Assembly: GCA_002841685.1 (NCBI GenBank)
Contig: PHAM01000009.1
Span: forward strand, 1-38,448
Direction of reading: 5' to 3'
From: Elusimicrobia bacterium HGW-Elusimicrobia-2
GTDB lineage: Bacteria > CG03
Length of the DNA stretch: 38,448 nt
The translations under genes were made by a program, and so were the position numbers. This document shows positions 17,587 through 25,382 of this stretch, piece after piece (the stretch's first letter is position 1; the number at the start of each line of letters is the position of its first letter). The notes beneath the pieces were generated by a model that searched no databases, was not told the DNA's origin, and worked only from the letters and a program-made list of their open reading frames with translations.

Positions 17587-18350
17587 AAAAAATATTGATT
17601 TCTAAAGGTGTGCTGAAAAGAGTGTTTTTCAGGTCATTTTTGCTGCAGGCCCTGTGGAATTTCAAGGGTATGCAGAACGCGGGTTTTCTCTATACTATAA
17701 AGCCCGCCCTGGATTTTCTGTATCCTGTTCCGAATGAGAGAAAAAACGCTTATACCAGACATCTGGATTTCTTTAACACGCACCCCTATTACGCCTCCTA
17801 TATCATAGGCGCTGTCTGCGCGGCCGAGGAAAGATATGCCGCTACGGATTCGGAGGATGATCTTGCCCGCATAGTCGGCATTAAAAAGATCCTTGGAGGG
17901 CCCATAGCCGCTTTCGGCGAGTCGCAAATATGGGGGACGCTCCGTCCCTTTGCCGCCGTGATAGGCGTGTTTTTTATAATCCTTTTTTCAAAAAATATAG
18001 CTCTTATGTGGATAGGCCCCGCGGCGGCTTTTATTTTTTACAGCTCTGTCCACTTATATCTGAGATATTGCGGCCTTGAAGACGGCTATAAACTTGAGGA
18101 TCAGGTTTTTGAGGGCCTCTTCACCGGAAAGCTGCAGAAAAGTTTTGTGTATATGAGGATAACGGCTATTGTCATGGCCGTGTTCCTTCTGGTGCGGGGT
18201 TTCCTGGGCGCGGGGCCGTCCGTTATGCTGAAAACAGCGTATCCGGTGGTTTTCATCATAGTGGCGCTTTTCATAAAAAAGGTGCCCGCGACCGTTCTTT
18301 TTTACGCCGTTATTATCGCGGGGGGGATATTTGCAAGATTCTGTTACTAG
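17577..18350 (+). CDS. PTS EIID, mannose family
   Basis: The second membrane subunit of the mannose-type permease. Family motifs are SFLLQALWNFKGMQNAGFLY near residues 20-39, FFNTHPYYASYIIGA near 65-79, and GPIAAFGESQIWGTLRP near 112-128. The last corresponds to the usual GPLAGIGDS...GTLRP, with the aspartate replaced by glutamate. Several transmembrane segments follow in the C-terminal half. At 257 residues it is slightly short. The HPr gene begins inside its last 20 bases. Confidence 0.9.
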   Translation: MEVEKILISKGVLKRVFFRSFLLQALWNFKGMQNAGFLYTIKPALDFLYPVPNERKNAYTRHLDFFNTHPYYASYIIGAVCAAEERYAATDSEDDLARIVGIKKILGGPIAAFGESQIWGTLRPFAAVIGVFFIILFSKNIALMWIGPAAAFIFYSSVHLYLRYCGLEDGYKLEDQVFEGLFTGKLQKSFVYMRITAIVMAVFLLVRGFLGAGPSVMLKTAYPVVFIIVALFIKKVPATVLFYAVIIAGGIFARFCY

Positions 18351-18603
18351 AAAATATGTCATCCTGCTGGATGCGGGGGTGCATGTGAGGACGGCGCTCA
18401 CAATATCAAAGTTGTCTGAAAAATTTGAGAGCAAACTGTTCATAGGCAAGGACGGCGAGGAGATCTCTTTTGATTCGCCTCTGGGGCTCCTCACTCTCGG
18501 CATCAGCAAGGGTGACGAGATCTCTGTGCGGATACAGGGGGTCGATTCCTTGGAACTTGCGCGCGCATTTGATAAATTAGTGGAGGAGAATTTTGGGGAA
18601 TGA
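18331..18603 (+). CDS. ptsH: Phosphocarrier protein HPr
   Basis: Carries phosphate from enzyme I to the EIIA proteins. The active-site histidine is H18 in DAGVHVRTAL, where most HPr proteins have GLHARPA; the arginine after it is kept but the usual proline is threonine. S49 in FDSPLGLLTLG falls at the place of the regulatory Ser46 of Firmicutes and may be a target of an HPr kinase, which is not in this window. The start is TTG at 18331 after a run of G. The last five codons (ENFGE) and stop form the beginning of the tandem repeat that follows. Confidence 0.88.
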   Translation: MQDSVTRKYVILLDAGVHVRTALTISKLSEKFESKLFIGKDGEEISFDSPLGLLTLGISKGDEISVRIQGVDSLELARAFDKLVEENFGE

Positions 18604-18780
18604 CAATGTTCATCAAAATCTGCCGAACCAAGGGATTGATTTGTGGCAGAATTTTGGGGAATGACAATGTTCATCAAAATCTGCCGAACCAAGGGATTGA
18701 TTTGTGGCAGAATTTTGGGGAATGACGGGACCGGCAAAATCCGCCGGACAGAAGGATTAATCTTGAGGCGGCATTTTGGG
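18588..18780 (+). repeat. Three 61-base tandem hairpin repeats between ptsH and ptsI
   Basis: Units begin at 18588, 18649 and 18710, with a partial fourth at 18771 that merges into the ptsI ribosome site. Units 1 and 2 are practically identical and unit 3 has diverged. Each contains an inverted repeat, CAAAATCTGCC ... GGCAGAATTTTG, forming an 11-pair stem with a one-base bulge. In unit 3 one T-A pair has become C-G (TCCGCC with GGCGG), a compensating change that argues for selection on the structure. The first unit overlaps the 3' end of ptsH. It could act as an mRNA stabiliser, an attenuator between HPr and enzyme I, or a REP-like mobile repeat. Confidence 0.85.
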
Positions 18781-18791
18781 GAGTAAAAAAT

Positions 18792-20477
18792 ATGGTTTAT
18801 AAAGGTATGGCTCTTTCACCGGGGATAGCGATAGGCAGGGTATATCCGCTCAAGAGAGCGGCCCACAAGGTGCATCGCAGGAGCGTCCTGCCGAATGAAG
18901 TGAAGCGCGAGATTTCGCGTTTCAGAAAGGCGGTGGATGATACCCGCAAAGAGATGATCTCGGTCGAGGACAAAGTCAAAAAAGCGCTCAGCAGCAAGAA
19001 AAGCAGCATATTCGAGGGCTATCGTCTATTCCTTGAGGACAAAATGCTGATAAATGAAACAGAAACGCTTATAAAAGACCAGAGAGTGAACGCGGAGTTC
19101 GCGTTCTCAATGCAGCTCAACAAAATAATCATGGAATTTAAAAAAATAAAAAACGATTATTTAAAGGAACGCGCGCGCGATGTTTCAGAGCTGGGGAGAA
19201 GGGTCATGTCCCACCTTATGGATATGGACGACAAGGTCCTCTGGGGAGACATCCCCCCTGATTCGGTGCTTGTCGCTTATAACATAACGCCATCGGACAC
19301 GGCGCACATGAAAAGTAACAATATCAGGGCTTTTGTAACGGATACCGGCGGAAAAACCTCGCACACCGCCATTGTGGCGAGGGCACTGGAAATACCCGCG
19401 GTGACGGGCCTGAGGGATTTTTCGGTTATTGCCGAAGCCGGGCAGGATATTATCGTGGACGGAGAAAACGGTATAGTCATCACGGATCCCGACGAGGAAA
19501 CCGTGATAAATTATAAAAGGGAAAGAAAGCGCTATCAGGACGAACAGCATTCTTTGCAGAAACTCATGGATCTGCCGGCTGTCAGCACGGACGGGGTGAC
19601 TTTCGGCATTGAGGCGAATATAGAGATAGCTGAGGAAATAGCCACGGCGCTCGCTTACGGCGCAGAGGGGATAGGCCTTTACAGGAGCGAATACATGTTT
19701 ATAAACTCCGAGACACTTCCCGGAGAAGAGGAACAGTACGCGCAGTATAAAACCGTTTGCGAGAAAATGCTTCCGTATCCGGTGACAATCAGAACCATTG
19801 ATCTGGGGGCAGATAAGCTCTCGGATGCCGTCAAGCTGCCCCCTGAGCAGAATCCTATGATGGGCCTCAGGTCCATACGCCTGTGTTTTAAGATACCGGA
19901 GATATTCAAAACCCAGATAAGAGCGCTGCTTCGCGCATCCGCTGCCGGTAATCTGAAGATAATGATCCCCATGATAACGAATGTTTCCGAGATTAAAAAA
20001 GTGAAGATGATAATCAGCGAGGCCAAGAGAGAGCTGGAAAAGGAAGGCGCTCCTTTTAATGCCCGCGTCGAGGTCGGCGCCATGATAGAGGTGCCGGCGG
20101 CGGCCGTGGCGGCCGATCTGATAGCGGAGGAAGCCGATTTTCTCAGCATCGGGACAAATGATCTCATCCAGTACACTTTCGCGGCCGACAGGATGAATGA
20201 GAATGTGGATTATGTGTATGAACAGGGAAATCCTTCGCTCATGAGGCTGATAAAATTCGTGATAGACTCCGCGCACCAAAAGCAAAAATCCGTCGCACTG
20301 TGCGGCGAGATGGCCTCCGATCCCGCCTTTACAAAAATACTCATGGGGCTCGGGCTCGACACGTTCAGCATGTCGGCTATAGCCATACCGAAAATCAAGA
20401 AAATCATAAGAACGACTTCCGCGAGGGAAGCGAAGGACTTCGCCGACAAATTCATCGCGGGCTCCTGTTCGCAATAG
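18792..20477 (+). CDS. ptsI: PTS enzyme I
   Basis: Phosphoenolpyruvate-protein phosphotransferase, which starts the phosphorelay by taking phosphate from PEP and giving it to HPr. The phospho-histidine is H191 in TDTGGKTSHTAIVARALEIP. The PEP-binding barrel shows GIGLYRSEYMF, RTIDLGADK, GTNDLIQYTFAADR and the catalytic cysteine in ALCGEMASDP. Length 561 is close to the usual 570-575. It starts at ATG 18792 with GGGGAG at about 18777-18782, itself part of the final repeat unit. Separation from ptsH by hairpin repeats suggests the two are not expressed in equal amounts. Confidence 0.96.
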   Translation: MVYKGMALSPGIAIGRVYPLKRAAHKVHRRSVLPNEVKREISRFRKAVDDTRKEMISVEDKVKKALSSKKSSIFEGYRLFLEDKMLINETETLIKDQRVNAEFAFSMQLNKIIMEFKKIKNDYLKERARDVSELGRRVMSHLMDMDDKVLWGDIPPDSVLVAYNITPSDTAHMKSNNIRAFVTDTGGKTSHTAIVARALEIPAVTGLRDFSVIAEAGQDIIVDGENGIVITDPDEETVINYKRERKRYQDEQHSLQKLMDLPAVSTDGVTFGIEANIEIAEEIATALAYGAEGIGLYRSEYMFINSETLPGEEEQYAQYKTVCEKMLPYPVTIRTIDLGADKLSDAVKLPPEQNPMMGLRSIRLCFKIPEIFKTQIRALLRASAAGNLKIMIPMITNVSEIKKVKMIISEAKRELEKEGAPFNARVEVGAMIEVPAAAVAADLIAEEADFLSIGTNDLIQYTFAADRMNENVDYVYEQGNPSLMRLIKFVIDSAHQKQKSVALCGEMASDPAFTKILMGLGLDTFSMSAIAIPKIKKIIRTTSAREAKDFADKFIAGSCSQ

Positions 20478-20482
20478 TTTTT

Positions 20483-21463
20483 ATGAGGGATACCGAAAAA
20501 GTAAAATTAATAGCGGACAAATTCGCGCTCATCCGCGGAGAACTCTCTAAGGTCATTGTCGGCCAGGAAAGTGTTATAAAACAGCTCCTGACGGCTCTTT
20601 TCGCCCGCGGGCATTCCCTGATTGTAGGCGTGCCGGGGCTGGCCAAGACCATGATGGTGTCCTCTCTGGCCCAGGCGCTGGACCTCAAATTTTCCAGGAT
20701 ACAGTTTACGCCCGACCTGATGCCTTCCGATATAGCGGGCACCGACGTGATAGAGGAGAACGTGAGTTCAGGGAGAAAGAATTTCAGGTTTATAAAAGGC
20801 CCGGTTTTCGCCAACATCATTCTTGCCGACGAGATCAACCGCACGCCGCCGAAAACGCAGGCGGCTCTTCTTGAGGCGATGCAGGAGCATCAGATAACGG
20901 CCGCGGGTAAAACCTATAAGCTGGACGAGCCGTTTTTTGTCATAGGCACACAGAATCCCATTGAACAGGAGGGCACATATCCTCTTCCCGAGGCGCAGCT
21001 CGACAGATTTTTTACGCAGATAAACATATATTACCCGACGGAAATTGAAGAGAGGGAAATAGTCCTGCGCACGACATCTCCGGAAAACGCAAAACTGAAG
21101 ACAGTTATATCGGGAGATGAGATCAGGGATATCCAGGAATTCGTCAGAAAAATACCCGTTCCTTCAAGCGCGCTCGAATACGCGGTCAATCTGGTGAAAA
21201 TGAGCCGGCATCCGGACGGAGACCCTGAAATCATCAAATGGCTTTCCTGGGGAGCGGGGCCCAGGGCATCCCAGTCCCTTGTGCTTGCGGGAAAGATCAA
21301 CGCCGCGCTGGACGGGCGTTTTTCTGTGGAAGCGGGCGATGTAAAGGCCGTGGCGTATCCTGTTTTGCGGCACCGCCTCATCGTCAATTTCAGCGCCGAG
21401 GCCGAAGGCATCAGCACGGATGATATAATTAAAAATATGCTTGAGAGGGCGCCGGAGAAATGA
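20483..21463 (+). CDS. MoxR-family AAA+ ATPase
   Basis: A 326-residue AAA+ protein of the MoxR class, chaperone-like ATPases that help mature other protein complexes, often with von Willebrand A-domain partners. Motifs are Walker A GVPGLAKT at residues 49-56, Walker B IILADEINR at 112-120 and sensor 1 with TQNPIEQEGTYPLPEAQLDR. I chose ATG 20483, five bases after the ptsI stop; longer readings in frame lie inside ptsI. The usual partners (DUF58 and VWA proteins) do not follow. Instead there is a small membrane protein that overlaps by four bases. Confidence 0.92.
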   Translation: MRDTEKVKLIADKFALIRGELSKVIVGQESVIKQLLTALFARGHSLIVGVPGLAKTMMVSSLAQALDLKFSRIQFTPDLMPSDIAGTDVIEENVSSGRKNFRFIKGPVFANIILADEINRTPPKTQAALLEAMQEHQITAAGKTYKLDEPFFVIGTQNPIEQEGTYPLPEAQLDRFFTQINIYYPTEIEEREIVLRTTSPENAKLKTVISGDEIRDIQEFVRKIPVPSSALEYAVNLVKMSRHPDGDPEIIKWLSWGAGPRASQSLVLAGKINAALDGRFSVEAGDVKAVAYPVLRHRLIVNFSAEAEGISTDDIIKNMLERAPEK

Positions 21464-21885
21464 CCGGCCCTGCCAGGCGGTCTTTGTCGGCCCGGAAGGC
21501 CGCCGGAGTTATCATGGCGGCCGCCGGCGTATGGCTTTTTCTCAATATCGCGGCCTTTGTTGATGTGACGCTGCGCGCGCGAAGCGCTTATCTTGAGGGG
21601 ATGAAGTATTTGAAATGGCATGAGCGCCCGGCCGTTAAAAAAGAGGCCCTTGATCTGTGGCTTGAAAAGTCAAAATCAAAAATCAGTTCATCCGAAGACA
21701 GAGAGCTCCTGGAAGAATCCCTGCGGATGCAGTACAAAATCAAAATGGAAGATAACGACGCGAAGAATGCATATTACTGGTTTCAGACCGTCATAGAATC
21801 TTTTCAGCCGCCGCGCTCGGTTTATGTTAAAAAGGCGGAAGATAAAATAAAAGAAGCCGAAAAACTCTGGAAAAAAACCGGATGA
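21460..21885 (+). CDS. Small membrane-anchored protein of unknown function
   Basis: A 141-residue protein with one transmembrane helix at about residues 14-34 (AGVIMAAAGVWLFLNIAAF). A mostly helical, charged domain follows that resembles a TPR pair (RELLEESLRMQYKIKMEDND, AYYWFQTVIESFQPP). I do not recognise a family. It overlaps moxR and the antiporter gene by four bases each, so all three are probably co-translated. It could link MoxR to the membrane, but this is only inferred from position. Confidence 0.7.
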   Translation: MTGPARRSLSARKAAGVIMAAAGVWLFLNIAAFVDVTLRARSAYLEGMKYLKWHERPAVKKEALDLWLEKSKSKISSSEDRELLEESLRMQYKIKMEDNDAKNAYYWFQTVIESFQPPRSVYVKKAEDKIKEAEKLWKKTG

Positions 21886-22832
21886 TATTCGCGTATCTGG
21901 CTTTAACAGTTATCTGTTTCTTCTTTGTTCTCAAAGCGGCTGATATTCTTGTCGTGAGCTCGAGCGTCATAGCCCGGCATTACGGCATCCCCCCTGTTTT
22001 TATAGGCGTGGTGCTTGTGGGTATAGGGACATCGGCTCCGGAGATCTTTGTCACCCTCATGGCGTCCCTGTCTTCTCATCCGGAGATCGTGCTCGGCAAC
22101 GCTTCCGGTTCCATCGCCGCCAATACCGGAATCGCCATGGCGGTTATATTCTGGTTGTATGACAGAGGCATAAAAAAAGCTTCCGGCGGGGATAAGGTGG
22201 CGGTCAATAATATTTTTATAGCGCTCAATTTTCTGTTTCTCGGCGCCGGAGCTTTCGGCATGATATTTCTCCTTAAAAACGGCATCGGCCGTACGGCGGG
22301 GATAATAATGCTTCTTCTCATGGCCGCTTATTTTTATCTGACGGCTATGATCAACAGGAAAATTTTTTCAGTCGCCGTGCCGGATCGCGCCGCCGGAAAA
22401 ACTTTCAAGGATTTTGCGCTTTCGCTGGCAGTCCTTATTGTCTGCTGTAAAGTGGCGGTGGCTTCTTCATCCCAGGTCGCCCGCCTGGCGGGTATTTCGG
22501 AATTCATAATAGGACTTACCATCATAGCCGTGGGCACCTCGCTGCCTGAAATCATCACATCTCTGACGGCCACGAAGAAAGGCGAATGGGGCCTTGCTGT
22601 GGGTGATCTCGTAGGCTCGCAGGCTCTGAATCTTTATTTTCTCATAGGTTTGTCGGCCATTGTCAGGCCTGTCAAGATGGGCAGTTCTGTGTTTTTTTTC
22701 GGCTGGCTCTCCATTTTCCTGGGCGAAATATGTTTTTTTCTATGGGATAAGAAAATCCCGTCACGCGTAAAATCTCTTGTTCTTTTCGCGACATACTGCG
22801 CTTACCTGTTTGCTAATGTCCGCTGTGGCTGA
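21882..22832 (+). CDS. Sodium/calcium exchanger-family antiporter
   Basis: A 316-residue multi-pass membrane protein of the CaCA family that would expel Ca2+ or another cation in exchange for Na+ or H+. The two alpha repeats that form the ion site are clear: GIGTSAPEIFVTLMASLSS near residues 47-65, followed by GNASGS, and VGTSLPEIITSLTATKKG in the second half, followed by GDLVGSQALNL. About ten hydrophobic segments fit the family. It overlaps the gene before it by four bases and converges with the minus-strand gene at 22836, with three bases between the two stops. Confidence 0.9.
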   Translation: MIFAYLALTVICFFFVLKAADILVVSSSVIARHYGIPPVFIGVVLVGIGTSAPEIFVTLMASLSSHPEIVLGNASGSIAANTGIAMAVIFWLYDRGIKKASGGDKVAVNNIFIALNFLFLGAGAFGMIFLLKNGIGRTAGIIMLLLMAAYFYLTAMINRKIFSVAVPDRAAGKTFKDFALSLAVLIVCCKVAVASSSQVARLAGISEFIIGLTIIAVGTSLPEIITSLTATKKGEWGLAVGDLVGSQALNLYFLIGLSAIVRPVKMGSSVFFFGWLSIFLGEICFFLWDKKIPSRVKSLVLFATYCAYLFANVRCG

Positions 22833-22835
22833 GCG

Positions 22836-23702
22836 CTAAAGTTTCTTTATATCAAGGGCCGGTATGACGAGAGGCTCCTTGATGATGTTGCCCGATTTCA
22901 GTTTTGTTATGTTGCTTTTGAACAGAGCCAGAGAATTGGAGATATTCCGCGTGTAAATGGCGTGAATATGGCTGTTGGCGTAATCCGGCAGCCGCGAGTT
23001 GACTTTCTCCCAGTCGTCAAAAAGATTCTCCGCCTCTATCAGCAGGAGCTCCAGCCGCCGCATCAGCTGGGGGATCTGAGCGTCCCCAACATAAAAATAA
23101 TTCTCAAAAAGGACATTTGCCCCGTTGAAGTAGAAAGCATAAGAATCCATGAACATGCCGTCCACCACTCCGCCCGGCACGCTCTCGGGAAGCTTTGAGA
23201 ATTTCTCAAGAAATCCGCTTATTATTTTATCCGCCGTCAGGACAAGCTGTATCGAGTATTTGTTTTTTCCCGAATATTTTGTGAAACCGCTCTGTTCCTG
23301 CATGGCAAAATCCAGGAAGCGTTTTTGTGCATCTTCATCGACAAAAAGCTCGACGGCCGGTTTTTTCTCCGGTTTATGGATAAGATTAAGGCGCAGCGCC
23401 GCGCCTATCAGAACAGCCGCGAAGACGGCGAGTATTATGAAAATACCGGCATATGGCGTTTTGAAAAACGAGTAGAATATTTTTAAAAGGGAAAACCTGA
23501 AAAGGCCGGGGCAGAGAGGGTGCCTTCTTCTGCGGTGGTCTTTTCCTGTGCGGAGGTCTCTTTCCTCGGAATTGGCGCCCGAGCGCCTTTCTTCCATGCG
23601 CCTGTCGTAGCGTTCCGCCGGCGGCACTTTGCAGACCGCGCATTCCACTTCGCGGATAAGTTCGCCTTTCGTAAGACAGAAACGGACTTTGTTAAACAGC
23701 AT
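22836..23702 (-). CDS. Single-pass membrane protein of unknown function
   Basis: A 288-residue protein I do not recognise. The first 65 residues are charged and arginine-rich and contain a CAVC pair, possibly a small cytosolic metal or nucleic-acid binding head. A transmembrane helix spans about 84-105 (YAGIFIILAVFAAVLIGAAL). The remaining 180 residues should lie outside the cytosol and are mixed helix and strand. The start ATG (23702) has AGGGAGG seven bases upstream and a good promoter beyond it, so the gene is probably expressed on its own. Its end meets the antiporter gene tail to tail. Confidence 0.65.
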   Translation of the reverse strand: MLFNKVRFCLTKGELIREVECAVCKVPPAERYDRRMEERRSGANSEERDLRTGKDHRRRRHPLCPGLFRFSLLKIFYSFFKTPYAGIFIILAVFAAVLIGAALRLNLIHKPEKKPAVELFVDEDAQKRFLDFAMQEQSGFTKYSGKNKYSIQLVLTADKIISGFLEKFSKLPESVPGGVVDGMFMDSYAFYFNGANVLFENYFYVGDAQIPQLMRRLELLLIEAENLFDDWEKVNSRLPDYANSHIHAIYTRNISNSLALFKSNITKLKSGNIIKEPLVIPALDIKKL

Positions 23703-23723
23703 CCATCAACCTCCCTCGCTGAA

Positions 23724-23753
23724 AGAATACCAAGATAAGAAGGGAATTGTCAA
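23724..23753 (-). promoter_or_regulatory. Sigma-70-type promoter for the minus-strand membrane protein gene
   Basis: On the minus strand TTGACA (23753-23748), an 18-base spacer and TATTCT (23729-23724), with TGG immediately before the -10 box. The ribosome site AGGGAGG and ATG follow within 25 bases, leaving a very short leader. Confidence 0.65.
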
Positions 23754-23777
23754 TTTATAAGGTTGCTTGGCTACAAG

Positions 23778-24506
23778 TTACTTCCTTTTGTTGAAGGCGT
23801 AGCAACTTTTACTGCCGGGGTTATTCATTTTGGCGAATTTTTTCATCTGTGTGGCGGTATCCACTATATTGCCGTAGTGTACGGGATTTGTGTAATCATC
23901 CTGGATCACAGCGCCTATAGACAGTGTCATCACCGGAAACTTCTGTTCCGTTCCCAGCCTGTCTTTGGATAGGATATAACCTCTTTCCAGATCTTCTTCA
24001 TTGTAAAGTTCGGTAATCCGGCTGTCAAAATCTCTGATAATGGCCATGCAGGATTTCTCGGCGTTTTCAAGGCCGAGCTTCAGCAGTTCAACAATATTAG
24101 GATCGTCATCTACAATGATAATCTTTTTTTTCTTGATCGGTTTATTCAGTATGCTGTTTGTCAATCCCATCAGTTCAACCGGGTCAAAAGGCTTCGGCAG
24201 AAAGTGGTCGCATCCCGCCCTTTTGGCATTTTCATAATCCTCTTTCTGCGTTGCCGCTGTCAGGAATACAACCGGAATTTCCGCTGTTCCGGGATTATTT
24301 TTGATGTTTTTGCAGGCCGCGAAGCCATCCATACCGGGCATCCGGGCATCCATGAATATGAGATCCGGCGTTTCCTTCGCGGCTTTTTCCATGCCTTCTT
24401 TTCCGTCAGAAGCGGTGATTACATAATAACCGCAGGCTTCAAGATTTAACCTTATGAGTTCAACTATATTTTCATCATCGTCAACAACCAGGATTTTTTT
24501 GCTCAT
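23778..24506 (-). CDS. Response regulator: REC domain plus remnants of a second REC and a GGDEF-like domain
   Basis: Residues 1-120 are a complete receiver domain: acidic pocket DDDE at 10-13, phospho-acceptor D53 in LIFMDARMPGMDG, T83 and K105 in FLPKPFDP. At about 125 a second receiver begins (KKIIIVDDDPNIVELLKLGL) but stops near residue 150. It runs straight into what looks like the C-terminal half of a GGDEF-type domain (FPVMTLSIGAVIQDD, ATQMKKFAKMNNPGSK). The body of the second receiver and the GGDEF motif itself are absent. I infer an in-frame deletion around 24040-24060. It cannot make cyclic-di-GMP. Its ATG overlaps the kinase stop as ATGA; the usual longer reading from 24572 lies within the kinase gene. 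Confidence 0.8.
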   Translation of the reverse strand: MSKKILVVDDDENIVELIRLNLEACGYYVITASDGKEGMEKAAKETPDLIFMDARMPGMDGFAACKNIKNNPGTAEIPVVFLTAATQKEDYENAKRAGCDHFLPKPFDPVELMGLTNSILNKPIKKKKIIIVDDDPNIVELLKLGLENAEKSCMAIIRDFDSRITELYNEEDLERGYILSKDRLGTEQKFPVMTLSIGAVIQDDYTNPVHYGNIVDTATQMKKFAKMNNPGSKSCYAFNKRK

Positions 24507-25324
24507 AGCGCAGTCCTCACCGGTATGGTAAAACTGAATATGCTCCCGCTCGCCTGTTCCGATTCGGCCCATAGTTCGCCTTTATGCATCTGGACGATTC
24601 CGCTTGCTATCGCTAATCCAAGCCCGCTTCCCCTGCTTTTTTTTGAAATGTCGTCGTCACAGCGGTAAAATTTATCAAATATTTTTTTTATATCCTCTTT
24701 TTTTACGCCCGGGCCGTAGTCCCGGACGCTGATTTTAATTTTGTCATTTTCTTTTTCGGCGGTCAAAGATATTTTTTCCCCGGGAGGGGTATACCTCGCG
24801 GCATTCGCCAGCAGGTTTAGAAAGACCTGTTCTATTCTATCTCTGTCGCCCAGCACCGTGAGAGGTGTTGATGGAATTTTTGTTTCAATACTGATATTCC
24901 GCGAAATAGCGAAATTCTCGGTTATCTCTCTGATAATATCGCGCATATCAAATTCTACCGGCTGAAATATCATCGTTCCCGACTCGATCTTCGTTATATC
25001 AAGAAAATCATTTACAAGCTTTGCCAGCCGCTTGCCTTCCGATTCAATGACCTTCAGATATTTTTCCTTCTGCTCGTCGCTGAGTTTCAGCGTCATGAGG
25101 ATTTTGGCAAACCCGATTATGCTTGTCAGCGGCGTCCTTAATTCATGAGAGACAATGGAGACAAATTCTGATTTCAATTTATCCATTTCTGTCAGTCTTC
25201 TGTTGGCATCTTCCAGTTTTCCGGATTTCTCCTGCAGTGCTCTGTTAGACGCTTCATATTTTGAAACGGCTACTCTAATCATGGATTCCAGGTTTTTATT
25301 GATATCGTCAAGCTGCCCGGCCAT
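24503..25324 (-). CDS. Sensor histidine kinase, N-terminally truncated
   Basis: Contains the full transmitter core. The H-box is FVSIVSHELRTPLTSIIGFA near residues 54-73, then N-box NLLANAARYTPPGEK, G1 RDYGPGVK, F-box IFDKFYR and G2 GSGLGLAIASGIV. It would autophosphorylate and pass phosphate to the overlapping response regulator. The first visible Met is at 25324, but the same frame continues upstream to about 25372 with VGLNDIIGELENSLNIMAG, the end of a HAMP domain. Beyond that, homology stops where the MacB fragment begins on the other strand. The sensor and transmembrane parts are therefore missing, and any product would be soluble and unregulated by its original signal. Confidence 0.85.
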   Translation of the reverse strand: MAGQLDDINKNLESMIRVAVSKYEASNRALQEKSGKLEDANRRLTEMDKLKSEFVSIVSHELRTPLTSIIGFAKILMTLKLSDEQKEKYLKVIESEGKRLAKLVNDFLDITKIESGTMIFQPVEFDMRDIIREITENFAISRNISIETKIPSTPLTVLGDRDRIEQVFLNLLANAARYTPPGEKISLTAEKENDKIKISVRDYGPGVKKEDIKKIFDKFYRCDDDISKKSRGSGLGLAIASGIVQMHKGELWAESEQASGSIFSFTIPVRTAL

Positions 25325-25372
25325 GATGTTGAGAGAATTCTCAAGTTCACCTATTATGTCGTTTAGTCCTAC

Positions 25373-25382
25373 ACTCCTTCCG
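25373..25382. other. Breakpoint joining two truncated genes head to head
   Basis: The HAMP-like coding frame of the kinase is recognisable on the minus strand up to about 25372. The MacB-like coding frame is recognisable on the plus strand from about 25382 (GRFFTEKEM). In the plus frame a stop lies at 25364-25366. Ten bases separate the two fragments, and neither has a promoter or ribosome site there. This is a deletion or inversion scar, or an assembly misjoin. Confidence 0.75.

Noticed and set aside
17934-17948. GGGACG-CTC-CGTCCC inverted repeat inside the EIID gene, similar to the dispersed repeat.
   Set aside because: It encodes the conserved GTLRP motif of the EIID family, so the protein sequence explains it.
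18588-18780. The tandem repeats as a short CRISPR array.
   Set aside because: The units are contiguous and identical throughout, with no variable spacers and no cas genes nearby.
19185-20474. A 429-residue open frame opposite ptsI.
   Set aside because: Shadow of a G/C-rich coding strand; no recognisable motifs, and enzyme I is fully convincing on the other strand.
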